NCBI RefSeq assembly: GCF_014647215.1 | Contig: NZ_BMOT01000013.1 | Coordinates: 1-64,000, forward strand | Length of the DNA stretch: 64,000 bases | From: Shewanella aestuarii | GTDB taxonomy: Bacteria; Pseudomonadota; Gammaproteobacteria; Enterobacterales; Shewanellaceae | Direction of reading: 5' to 3' | Part shown: positions 27,318 through 34,782 of the stretch, piece after piece | How the letters are laid out: each line of letters begins with the position of its first letter | Position numbering within the stretch: the first letter of the stretch is position 1 | The notes under the pieces: generated by a model | The model's input: only the letters and a program-made list of their open reading frames with translations | What the model was told of the DNA's origin: nothing | Database searches by the model: none | Translations under genes and position numbers: made by a program

Positions 27318-28187
27318 ATGACAGATATCGCAACATTAATGGCGGCATTAGCACCAAAAGAAGGTGTCAACCCAACTCATTTAGCAGGTGTGCATGTATT
27401 TAGAGGGTCGCAATATGGCGCACGCGGGCCTATGTGCTATTCACAGGGGATGCTATTTGTCGGGCAAGGCAAAAAGCGCCTGTATTTGGATGAGCAAACA
27501 TTCGATTACGACAGCCAAAATGCATTAGTGATGACAGTGCCTTTACCAGTAGAGTGTGAAACCTTTGCCAGTGAGCAAGAGCCGGTTTTGGTGTTAATGG
27601 TTGATATCGATTTAGTGCAGTTGAATCATATTATTCGCTTGATGGATGAGCATAATCAAATACCCAAAGATTTGAATGAGTCACGTCAATCGGGATATTT
27701 TGTGGCACCGACCACAGAAGAGATGGATTGCAGTGTGTTTAGGTTGCTGCAAGCTTTACAATCGCCACTCGAAGCTAAAGTGATGGGCGAAGCATTAGTG
27801 CTTGAGCTGTTATATCGTTTACTTGATAGCCCAAATGCCGCGCCTTTATACGCGTTATCGCTTAGCCATACGCGGTTATCTCGGGTTGAAAAAGCCCTAA
27901 GTTATATTCATCGACATTATGGTGAGTCAGTTGAGGTAGATACCTTAGCAAGCTTAGTGAACATGAGTCCATCCGCATTTCATCGCTGCTTTAAAGAGGT
28001 GACAGCCTCTTCGCCGATCCAGTATTTGAAGAAAATTAGATTAACACGCGCCAAAGAATTGCTTCAGGCCCAACGATTAAAAGTAAAAGACGTTGCCATT
28101 CAAGTTGGCTACGAAAGCAGTGCGCAATTTAGCCGCGAGTTTAAACGTTACTTTGACCAAAGCCCCGGCGATTGTGCTCGCCAATAA
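27318..28187 (+). CDS. AraC-family transcriptional activator (YqhC-like)
   Basis: About 289 residues: an N-terminal AraC_N/cupin-like sensor region (HVFRGSQYGARGPMCYSQG, about 27-45) and a C-terminal double helix-turn-helix. The latter includes NMSPSAFHRCFKEV and the second motif IRLTRAKELL through VGYESSAQFSREFKRYFDQSPG. Being divergent from yqhD, it is most likely the yqhD activator as YqhC is in E. coli. An in-frame GTG lies nine bases upstream of the chosen ATG; neither has a strong ribosome site. Confidence 0.87.
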   Translation: MTDIATLMAALAPKEGVNPTHLAGVHVFRGSQYGARGPMCYSQGMLFVGQGKKRLYLDEQTFDYDSQNALVMTVPLPVECETFASEQEPVLVLMVDIDLVQLNHIIRLMDEHNQIPKDLNESRQSGYFVAPTTEEMDCSVFRLLQALQSPLEAKVMGEALVLELLYRLLDSPNAAPLYALSLSHTRLSRVEKALSYIHRHYGESVEVDTLASLVNMSPSAFHRCFKEVTASSPIQYLKKIRLTRAKELLQAQRLKVKDVAIQVGYESSAQFSREFKRYFDQSPGDCARQ

Positions 28188-28206
28188 CAGACATAAGGCT
28201 ACAATA

Positions 28207-28521
28207 ATGATCCCAACCAGCATCACTTTTTTTGAATACTTAACCCCGCTGGTGGCCAGCGGCGCCAAAACCATCACCATTCGTGATGCGTCAGAAAATC
28301 ACTATGTACCTGGTACTCAAGTGGAAGTATTTACCCTTGAAACCCATCAAAAGGTGTGTGACATCACCATTCTATCGGTTGAGCCTTTGGCCTTTGATGA
28401 CATTAATGAGTTTCATGCTGAGCAAGAAAGCCTGCCTTTAGATGAATTGAAACAGATTATTCAACAGGTTTATCCAAACCAGCAATCTTTATTTATGATT
28501 TCATTTGAGCTGGTTAAGTGA
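28207..28521 (+). CDS. yqfB: ASCH-domain N4-acetylcytidine amidohydrolase family protein
   Basis: A 104-residue ASCH-fold protein resembling E. coli YqfB, which hydrolyses N4-acetylcytidine to cytidine. The segments ITFFEYLTP, GAKTITIRDASENHYVPG (with the conserved TIRD) and LDELKQIIQQVYPNQQ are typical. It starts 19 bases after the AraC gene, so the two may be co-transcribed. A longer frame overlapping the AraC gene is rejected since similarity begins exactly at this ATG. Confidence 0.87.
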   Translation: MIPTSITFFEYLTPLVASGAKTITIRDASENHYVPGTQVEVFTLETHQKVCDITILSVEPLAFDDINEFHAEQESLPLDELKQIIQQVYPNQQSLFMISFELVK

Positions 28522-28824
28522 GTGGGTTGGTGCCCAATCTGAGCCAAATGTTGTGCGGTCATATTCATATTTACCTTGAACCCACAAAATGCTGAACTGC
28601 AAGCACTCTGATTAGTATAACTAGCCCAATACTTCATCGGTACTTATTGCCTGCCGCAGGCCTTAGTGCAGATAATCCAGCGAGACGCCGCAAGCACATC
28701 CTTGTGAGCTTAACCAAAACATCCTTGTTTTGGATACTCGCTGGCTCATCTGCACCTGAATTTTTGTTTCTTCGATTTAGCTTCATTGATGATTGTGGGA
28801 AAAATCGATATAAAACAAGAACGG
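28522..28824. other. Gene-free stretch containing repeat copy A
   Basis: About 300 bases between yqfB and the minus-strand cysteine-motif gene. It holds a 90-base element with 19-bp imperfect terminal inverted repeats (listed separately) and a short GCCTGC-CGCAGGC type dyad just before it. No coding frame is credible. Confidence 0.6.
28666..28755 (+). repeat. Dispersed palindromic repeat, copy A
   Basis: The ends, GTGCAGATAATCCAGCGAG at 28666-28684 and its inverted copy at 28737-28755, match at 17 of 19 positions. Inside are two smaller hairpins, one of them CCAAAAC-6-GTTTTGG (28714-28733). The same end sequence and inner GCTTAACC block recur at 31140, and parts at 29646, 29790 (inverted) and 31342. 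This resembles a non-coding, mobile-element-derived palindromic repeat rather than a gene. Confidence 0.75.
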
Positions 28825-29373
28825 TCAACCTTTAGATAATTGATTTTGTGTTTCCAAAATACACTGCGGTACAAATAATTTCTTAACACTGTCAGGATTG
28901 GTTTTAATTTCGTGGATCATCGACGAAGTTAAATTTGGGGTACTTATAGAATTGTGAAACTCAGATTTTAGACGCGCCTCATAAACGGATGACATTTCTA
29001 AACCCTGCTCATTCAACCTTGACTTAATTCTACCGATCCCACGGCTAATAACTTCACCCTCATTAAAATTTAAAACATATTTATCAATGATAATTAACCA
29101 TGAAGTATCACAACCAAAAGCGATGTCAGCTGTCGTTGGGTACTGAATATAATTTTCAGACCTAGGATCCGATTTGTCTAGTGTGAGGATAACTGATTGT
29201 GAGTCTTTAGTGTTGCCACTCGGAATACTGACACTAGTCATACTAGAATCTACTCGACAGATCTTATTCCATGAAATACAAGAGTTACCACATGGCTGTC
29301 CCTTTTTACAGTTTTTGGCTTCTGCTTGTAGGGATATAAAAAAGCTCAAAATAACTAGAAATATATACTTCAC
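28825..29373 (-). CDS. Secreted hypothetical protein with CxxxxxCGxxCI motif
   Basis: A 182-residue protein. The N-terminus is a Sec signal peptide, cut near QAEA-KNC. The mature protein opens with a compact cysteine module, CKKGQPCGNSCISWNKIC (residues 22-39), of a kind that I associate with small secreted bacterial proteins, sometimes attached to other domains. Another two cysteines occur later (GCDTSW and PQCILE). The remainder (about 50-182) is not recognised. It is flanked by repeat elements on both sides and its neighbours are not conserved pathway genes, so it may be an accessory acquisition. Function unknown. Confidence 0.65.
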   Translation of the reverse strand: MKYIFLVILSFFISLQAEAKNCKKGQPCGNSCISWNKICRVDSSMTSVSIPSGNTKDSQSVILTLDKSDPRSENYIQYPTTADIAFGCDTSWLIIIDKYVLNFNEGEVISRGIGRIKSRLNEQGLEMSSVYEARLKSEFHNSISTPNLTSSMIHEIKTNPDSVKKLFVPQCILETQNQLSKG

Positions 29374-29429
29374 AAACTAATCCTTTAGTTATTTAGTAAT
29401 GAATAATGAATCGTAAACTCAAAATCAGT

Positions 29430-29537
29430 GGGGCAGAGTAAATTTTATGGGGAAGCCTGTTCGGCACATGCTATTGAATTGCTTCTTCCCTAAATGGCGT
29501 GCTCGATGATTGTGTTCGAGATTACCCAACTCTGTCC
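29430..29537. repeat. Long imperfect inverted repeat, possible element remnant
   Basis: GGGGCAGAGT at 29430 pairs with ACTCTGTCC at 29529-29537, and GGGAAG near 29450 pairs with CTTCCC near 29485. The outer GGG-CAGAGTAAATTTT sequence resembles the ends that I recall around REP-associated tyrosine transposase genes in Gammaproteobacteria. No transposase reading frame remains, so this would be a relic. Assignment is tentative. Confidence 0.35.
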
Positions 29538-29645
29538 TTAAGTTTGTACAATCCAACCTAGTTTGTACTTTAAATTCAATGTCTTACTTTGTTTTTTTTT
29601 GCTAGTTAAGTCACACTAGGCTTTAACTGTAATCTAACCCATTGT

Positions 29646-29688
29646 CTGCCGCTGGCTCATCTGCAGCTTACATTTTTCTCTTCGATTT
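29646..29688 (+). repeat. Right-end fragment of the dispersed repeat
   Basis: GCTGGCTCATCTGCA followed by a T-rich spacer and TTCGATTT matches the right arm and downstream flank of repeat copy A (28741-28778) nearly base for base. The left arm is missing, so this is a truncated copy. Confidence 0.65.
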
Positions 29689-29789
29689 GATTCTAAGTAC
29701 TTCTATGGGTAACAGCCAAACCCTCAAGGCTTTATTACCAATGCAGCCTAATCGAAGACATAAATTATTAGGTGTAAGCGCGGCTGTGA

Positions 29790-29850
29790 CCGTCGATGGC
29801 ATGGATGCCATCGTTGAGCTTACAGGGACGTACTTGCAGCGTGTCACAGA
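29790..29850 (-). repeat. Inverted core copy of the dispersed repeat
   Basis: The perfect palindrome CGATGGCAT-GG-ATGCCATCG (29794-29813) is followed by GAGCTTACAGGGACGTACTTGCAGCG. Read on the minus strand, this gives GCAAGTACGTCCCTGTAAGCTCAAC followed by a stem with CATCC in the loop: the same order as GCAAGCACATCC, GTGAGCTTAACC and the loop ATCC of copy A. It is thus an inverted, diverged copy of the inner part of that element. Confidence 0.6.
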
Positions 29851-30186
29851 AGTGTTTACACATAAGCCTGCCCCTTCACATGGTCAGTGATGTTATTGAC
29901 ATCACACTGACATTTCCCCTATTCCTAAGGGTAAGATGTGAAAGTTCGACCCTTTTCAAACCGAATACTTGAGCATTCAAACGCTTAGTTAATACACTGG
30001 CGGCGCTATGTTTGGTTCGAGGCTATATCTCTATTCGCTGTGCCTAACGTTAAAACTTTTAAAGTTATGCAAATTGACTAAGACCTCTTATAGTTAAGTG
30101 TGATCATGATTGGATAAGTTCGCTAACGGCTGAATAATCGCTGCAGCATGGCTTATGTCCACCATCATTTAGAGGTCAATAATAAA

Positions 30187-31053
30187 ATGATTAATGAGAG
30201 CAATCAGCTCTTCCCACAACCGCATATGTTAAGATTTGCGAACCTAATGGCTAAGTGCTTAAGCGCTATCAGCTTGATTGTACTATTTTGCTTTGTGAAC
30301 AACATACAAGCCAAAGAGCTTGAAGTCGGTGTTAGCTTTTCAATTGCCCCTTATGTCATTCAAGAAACTAACAGTGGTCTAGAACTCGAATTGCTTAAAA
30401 GCGCGCTTGCCGTTAAAGGTCATAGCGTCAACATACAACACCTTCCCCTTGCACGTACCTTTCATGCACTCAAAGAAGGCAAACTAGATGGCATCATTAA
30501 TACTAAACAAAACATGCTCGAAGGCGTGTTTTATTCAGATGTGGTGATCAGTTTTCAAAATTGTGCAATTAGTCTTAAAGACAAGCATTTCAACATCGAG
30601 ACAGTTTCCGATTTACAAGACAAAAGTATTGTTGCCTTTCAACGGGCCTCTATACTTTTAGGCAAAGACTTCACTAATATGGCCAAAAATAACCGCCAAT
30701 ATAGCGAGCAGGCGAAGCAAATAATACAAGTGAAAATGCTGATGAAACAGAGAATGGATGTGGCCGTGATGGATAAGAATATCTTTATTTATTACCTCAG
30801 ACAGTCCTATCTCACTGGCAAGCTCACTAAAGAAGAAGTAGAGCAAGAGGTGATTTGTCATAAAGTTTTCCCACCTACGGCTTACCGATTTGCATTTTTA
30901 CATGCCGATATTCGCGATGACTTTAATTTTGGCCTAGCACAAATAAAACAAGACGGTACTCGACTCGCCATTGAGAACAAATACCAGCAAATGCTATCGC
31001 TCACCTTAGATGACAATGTCACCATACGTTTAGCTAACTACCCCGGCCAATAG
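30187..31053 (+). CDS. Orphan periplasmic solute-binding protein (PBPb type)
   Basis: About 288 residues. A signal peptide (hydrophobic core ISLIVLFCFVNN, cut near IQA-KE) is followed by a type II periplasmic binding fold like amino-acid ABC transporter receptors: ELEVGVSFSIAPYVI, GLELELLKSALAVKGHSV, GKLDGIINTKQ and the hinge SIVAFQRAS. No permease or ATPase gene is nearby, so it may act with distant partners or be a sensor-type protein. The ATG at 30187 has GAGG about 10 bases upstream; ATGs at 30226 and 30247 would give a more normal signal peptide, so the start is uncertain. Confidence 0.75.
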   Translation: MINESNQLFPQPHMLRFANLMAKCLSAISLIVLFCFVNNIQAKELEVGVSFSIAPYVIQETNSGLELELLKSALAVKGHSVNIQHLPLARTFHALKEGKLDGIINTKQNMLEGVFYSDVVISFQNCAISLKDKHFNIETVSDLQDKSIVAFQRASILLGKDFTNMAKNNRQYSEQAKQIIQVKMLMKQRMDVAVMDKNIFIYYLRQSYLTGKLTKEEVEQEVICHKVFPPTAYRFAFLHADIRDDFNFGLAQIKQDGTRLAIENKYQQMLSLTLDDNVTIRLANYPGQ

Positions 31054-31139
31054 CGGCAAAAATCGAGATCTAAGGGTTAGTTAATAGTTAGCTGTCAAAG
31101 TACACGTTACCGATGCTGGGCTGCTTAAAGAGGACTTAC

Positions 31140-31230
31140 GTGCAGATAATCCAGTGTGACGCAGGCTATTCGACTCCATGTGGGCTTAACCCAAACCTCC
31201 ATGCTTTGAATCTTGCAGGCTTATCTGCAG
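31140..31230 (+). repeat. Dispersed palindromic repeat, copy B
   Basis: Begins GTGCAGATAATCCAG exactly like copy A, has the same internal GCTTAACC block, and ends GGCTTATCTGCA, inverted relative to the start. The 30 bases beyond the right end (to about 31260, TTCGATTTAGnnTCATTG) also match those after copy A, so the repeat unit extends past the palindrome. The interior has diverged more than the ends. Confidence 0.7.
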
Positions 31231-31341
31231 CTAAAATCTAGCCTGTTCGATTTAGTATCATTGGTAACATGTATTTAAAGATGACCAGCTTTATTTAACC
31301 TGAAACCATCGCGAAAAGGCCGTGAGTTTGGCTGGTGAAGG

Positions 31342-31354
31342 GATAATCCAGCGA
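31342..31354 (+). repeat. Short left-end fragment of the dispersed repeat
   Basis: GATAATCCAGCGA is identical to positions 28671-28683 in copy A, and is followed by its own small dyad (GCGA-tgaagct-TCGC). At 13 bases the match alone could be chance, but its position in the same repeat patch makes a degraded copy likelier. Confidence 0.4.
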
Positions 31355-31563
31355 TGAAGCTTCGCTCAATATATTAATCGTTACTAAAACATGACCTGCT
31401 TAACAAATAGGCATTAAAAATCCTGTTAGTTTATGTATTCATTGCTTACCTCACATTTTATCTATACCTAAAGTGGTATTTTCAGGTTCCGCTTATGGAA
31501 TATGTTTTTTTACTGCTTTGTAATCAATGATTTTGCATTCAAGCTTTGCTCACTAGGATTTTT

Positions 31564-32901
31564 ATGTCTTCAATTATTCAATCAACATCGGACGCGTTGA
31601 TTGCGCCTTATCAGTCAAATATTACTGTGCCAAATTGGATGGTGAGTTCGATGGAAAAGGTCATGCAGTTTTATGTCGATAAAAACCTGCGCTTAGATAC
31701 GATTTCCACAGACCGTATGCCCAAGCCTGTTGAAGGGCGCAAGTACATGTTGTACGCGCATATTCCGTTTTGCCATACCTTGTGCTCATTTTGTACCTTT
31801 CATCGTTTTTTATTCCGTGAAGACAAAGCGCGTGAATATTTTGTCGCATTGCGCAAAGAAATGCAGATGGCCAAGGATTTAGGTTATCAGTTTGACTCTA
31901 TGTACATTGGTGGTGGCACAACGACGGTATTAGAAGATGAGCTAGCACGTACTATCGAGCATGCCAAAACCTTGTTTCCTGATATTAAAGAAGTGTCGTG
32001 CGAGTCAGATCCACAGCATTTGGCGAACCCTGAGTTTAGGCAATTGAAAGGCTTAGTGGACAGAATGTCCATTGGCGTACAAAGCTTTGATGACGGCATT
32101 TTAAAAATGACTGATCGTTTAGATAAATTTGGTACGGGTCAGCAAACATTTGACCGCATTATGGCGGCAAAAGAATTGTTTCCCATTATCAATGTGGATT
32201 TGATCTTTGGTTTTAGAGGTCAAACCGATGACGTTATTCAAGCGGATCTTGAGATGGCATCAAAGTTAGACCCAAGGCAAATTACAACCTATCCGCTGAT
32301 GATCACCCATCAAACCCGTAAAAGTGTTAAGGGTACACTGGCCGCACCCCATGGCGAAATGATTAATCAATATCGCCAAATTTTGAATAAGTTGACGGGG
32401 CAATATACCCAATTGTCAGCCTGGGCTTTTGGTAAAACCAATGATGAAGGGTTTGACGAGTACGTTATTGATCATGATGAATATTTGGGTGTTGGTTCTG
32501 GATCATTTAGCTTTTTAAATGACACCTTATATGTGAATACTTTTTCATTAAAAAAGTACCAAGAGCGTATCGCCCAAGGGCGTATGGCGGTAGAGCAACA
32601 AAAGTATTATCACAAGAAAGAAGTGATGCAATATCGTTTCTTATTGGGCATGTTCTCTGGTCGATTATCACGCAAATATTTCCGCGATGAATTTGGGGTG
32701 AATTTAGATACCGCATTATTCAAAGAAATGAGCTCGATGAAGGCCATTGGCGCGATTAAAAACGATCCTGTGCATCCAGACCGTCTGATCGTCACCGATA
32801 ATGGCAAAATGATGGGGTTACTAATGATGAAAGAATTTTACTCAGGCATGGATAATGTCAGAGCCCAACTGCGTAAACCATTAACCGAATTAGATATGTA
32901 G
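31564..32901 (+). CDS. HemN/HemW-like radical SAM protein
   Basis: A 445-residue radical SAM protein of the coproporphyrinogen-oxidase-like superfamily. The cluster motif FCHTLCSFC (CxxxCxxC) is near residues 68-76, followed by TF rather than the extra cysteine found in true HemN. IGGGTTTVLEDEL, GVQSFDD and VDLIFGF follow, as in HemN, HemW and HutW. A true HemN is present at 7218-8594, so this one probably does something else: heme chaperoning, heme breakdown or methyl transfer are all possible. TAGGA before the ATG at 31564 favours that start over a TTG at 31546. It is followed by a terminator. Confidence 0.78.
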   Translation: MSSIIQSTSDALIAPYQSNITVPNWMVSSMEKVMQFYVDKNLRLDTISTDRMPKPVEGRKYMLYAHIPFCHTLCSFCTFHRFLFREDKAREYFVALRKEMQMAKDLGYQFDSMYIGGGTTTVLEDELARTIEHAKTLFPDIKEVSCESDPQHLANPEFRQLKGLVDRMSIGVQSFDDGILKMTDRLDKFGTGQQTFDRIMAAKELFPIINVDLIFGFRGQTDDVIQADLEMASKLDPRQITTYPLMITHQTRKSVKGTLAAPHGEMINQYRQILNKLTGQYTQLSAWAFGKTNDEGFDEYVIDHDEYLGVGSGSFSFLNDTLYVNTFSLKKYQERIAQGRMAVEQQKYYHKKEVMQYRFLLGMFSGRLSRKYFRDEFGVNLDTALFKEMSSMKAIGAIKNDPVHPDRLIVTDNGKMMGLLMMKEFYSGMDNVRAQLRKPLTELDM

Positions 32902-32927
32902 TTTTTGTGTAGTGATGCTACAAAATT

Positions 32928-32956
32928 AACGGCAACTTAGGTTGCCGTTTTTTTTA
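32928..32956 (+). terminator. Terminator after the HemN-like gene
   Basis: AACGGCAAC / GTTGCCGTT with a 4-base loop, followed by a run of eight T. It separates the radical SAM gene from the sugar-kinase gene. Confidence 0.92.
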
Positions 32957-33003
32957 TAAAGGGTAATCTTAAATGACTTCAATTAAGTAATTGTGTATTT
33001 ATC

Positions 33004-33849
33004 ATGGCTAATATTTTATTACTGGCGAATATCAATTGTGACCGCATTCTTCGACTGGATAAACCCTTGCAAACCGGTGGTCGTTTTCATTATCAAGATG
33101 GTGGTTTGCGGCTTGGCGGCGGCGGGGCTAATACGGGTTTAGGTTTGGTTTGGGCGCAGCATAATGTCTCTCTTGTGAGTCAAGTTGGCACCGATGAAAT
33201 TGGCGACTGGATTGTCGCGCAGGCCAGTACCCAAGGATTAGATTGCCGAATGGTGCAACGTTTTAAGGGCAATACCTGTGAAATGTTGCTGGTGATGACC
33301 CCAGATGGTGAGCGCACCATTATTCGGCCACAAAGACCCATTTTTACGTTAGCAAAACAACCCAACTGGGCCAATTGGGACGCTTTTTATATCAATACGT
33401 CAGCGCTCGGAGCCGATACTTGGGCTCTTGCGGCCATGACACAGTCGAAAACGCTAGTTGTTGCGCAGTTAGCCAAAGATGAGCGCCCAAGACCTTGTCA
33501 TGTGTTAATTGCTTCGATTACCGATATGCAAGGCCGTTGTGGGCAGGATTTGTGGGCGTTTGCCCAATCGATCAGTGGTGATAGCTTAAGATATTTTATC
33601 GTGACTGATGGTGAGCATGGCGCCAAAGTTTACCAGCAGTCTGGTTATCAGCATGTGCCAGCCATTGCCGCTGATGTGATAGATACAACGGGAGCTGGGG
33701 ACAATTATGCCGCTGGGGTAATTCATGGCTTATGCAGCGGCGCAAGTATAACCGATGCGATGACAGAAGGGGCGCGCTGGGCAGCATTTGCGGTTGCTAC
33801 GCCAAGTTCTGTACCTGGCGATAAATTAAAAGACTATCTTGCGGTTTAA
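33004..33849 (+). CDS. PfkB-family carbohydrate kinase
   Basis: A 281-residue ribokinase-type kinase. The N-terminal substrate-site glycines are in LRLGGGGANTGLGL (about 36-49), and the C-terminal signature with the catalytic aspartate is DTTGAGDNYAAGVIHG (about 227-242). The central lid region is short. The phosphorylated sugar or nucleoside cannot be predicted from sequence alone. The gene stands alone between two terminators. Confidence 0.85.
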   Translation: MANILLLANINCDRILRLDKPLQTGGRFHYQDGGLRLGGGGANTGLGLVWAQHNVSLVSQVGTDEIGDWIVAQASTQGLDCRMVQRFKGNTCEMLLVMTPDGERTIIRPQRPIFTLAKQPNWANWDAFYINTSALGADTWALAAMTQSKTLVVAQLAKDERPRPCHVLIASITDMQGRCGQDLWAFAQSISGDSLRYFIVTDGEHGAKVYQQSGYQHVPAIAADVIDTTGAGDNYAAGVIHGLCSGASITDAMTEGARWAAFAVATPSSVPGDKLKDYLAV

Positions 33850-33982
33850 TTTTGTCATTTTATTGTCATAACATCCGCGTAATATGTTCTGTGTTGAAGC
33901 GTTAGTTGGCGCTTTACAGTCTTAAGCGTTTTTGTTCTGACTCTCAGCATGTTGAGCCTGAACTCCCCTTTTTCGATATTCT

Positions 33983-34015
33983 GCCTGACCATTTATTGGT
34001 GAGGCTTTTTTTTTG
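33983..34015 (+). terminator. Terminator upstream of yiiM
   Basis: GCCT-g-ACCA / TGGT-g-AGGC with a 5-base loop and one internal mismatch, followed by nine T. It ends either the pfkB-type transcript or a short leader or small RNA lying between the two genes. Confidence 0.85.
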
Positions 34016-34071
34016 TATTTTTTTTAGGTACTTTGATGCTTCAAAGCAGATCTTGTTCAAGGATGTACTGA

Positions 34072-34764
34072 GTGAAAAATCGCATAGTTAATAAAATATC
34101 GGCGCTTTATTTAGGCGATCAGGTGCAAATGCACAGTGGTGTCGCCAGTTGTATTAATCAAAAGCATGCGGTGCAAAAACTGGCTGTGCAATTTGATCAT
34201 GTGGTGGGTAATGCTGAGGCCGATCCTAAGCATCACGGGGGATTAGATAGGGTGTTACATCATTTTCCGCGTGAGCATTATGGCCAGTATCGTCGCTGGG
34301 ATATGATGGCATCGTTTAAAGATGCTCCCGCAATGGGCGAAAATATCAGTACCGTTGGCTTGAATGAATCACAGGTCAATATTGGTGACATTATGCAAAT
34401 TGGCGATGTTACCTTACAGGTTACCCAACCACGCTCCCCTTGTTTTAAGCTGAACTTACAATTTGGTCATCCTGAATTTGCCTTGGCGATGCAAAAAAGC
34501 AAAATGTGTGGTTGGTTTTATCGAGTATTATCAGAAGGTAATATTGGTTGCGATGATGCGATTTATCGTGTTGATCGCGTTTCAGATATTAGCGTTGCTC
34601 AAGCGATGCAAATATATTTTTTACCCACATTTGATGCTGAGCAATACCAACGTTTATTGCAATGTTCCGGGTTAGCTCAATCTTGGGTAAATTCATTAAC
34701 TCGTCGTATCAGTCATCAATCGATTGAAGATTGGCAGATGCGCTTGTATGGTAAAGCAGAATAA
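34072..34764 (+). CDS. yiiM: MOSC-domain protein YiiM (hydroxylaminopurine reductase family)
   Basis: A 230-residue MOSC-domain protein very similar in layout to E. coli YiiM, a molybdenum-cofactor protein that reduces 6-N-hydroxylaminopurine and so detoxifies mutagenic base analogues. DPKHHGGLDRVLHHFPREHY (about 50-69), MGENISTVGL, and QPRSPCFKLN containing the cofactor-ligating cysteine (about 128) are all present. The start appears to be GTG at 34072. Together with the moa, mod and moe genes in the window it extends the molybdenum theme. Confidence 0.9.
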   Translation: MKNRIVNKISALYLGDQVQMHSGVASCINQKHAVQKLAVQFDHVVGNAEADPKHHGGLDRVLHHFPREHYGQYRRWDMMASFKDAPAMGENISTVGLNESQVNIGDIMQIGDVTLQVTQPRSPCFKLNLQFGHPEFALAMQKSKMCGWFYRVLSEGNIGCDDAIYRVDRVSDISVAQAMQIYFLPTFDAEQYQRLLQCSGLAQSWVNSLTRRISHQSIEDWQMRLYGKAE

Positions 34765-34782
34765 TCATCACAAGGACATTTC

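Larger units (their letters stand above)
29374..30186. other. Gene-poor stretch with repeat fragments
   Basis: About 810 bases without a gene I can support. It contains a long imperfect inverted repeat at 29430-29537, the right-hand end of the 28666-type repeat at 29646-29688, and an inverted core of the same family at 29790-29850. An 82-codon open frame (29642-29890) runs straight through these repeats and is rejected as coding. The last 300 bases show no clear feature other than the presumed promoter of the binding-protein gene. Confidence 0.6.
31054..31563. other. Gene-free stretch containing repeat copy B
   Basis: About 510 bases between the binding protein and the radical SAM gene. It contains a 91-base copy of the dispersed repeat (31140-31230) and a short fragment of its left end (31342-31354, GATAATCCAGCGA). 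No open frame is credible. The last 150 bases are AT-rich and presumably hold the radical SAM promoter. Confidence 0.6.

Noticed and set aside
27100-27357. 85-codon minus-strand frame upstream of yqhD
   Set aside because: It overlaps the start of the AraC gene and lies in the divergent promoter region; no similarity seen.
29642-29890. 82-codon open frame in the repeat patch
   Set aside because: It runs directly through a truncated repeat end and an inverted repeat core, has no good ribosome site, and the translation has no recognisable fold.
30044-30100. Possible integron attC-like site (GCCTAAC and GTTAAGT about 50 bases apart)
   Set aside because: The two core sequences are not complementary, the interior lacks the expected L-box symmetry, and no integrase or cassette array is present.
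33906-34091. 61-codon frame between the sugar kinase and yiiM
   Set aside because: It crosses a strong terminator with a nine-T run and overlaps the yiiM start; composition is not protein-like.
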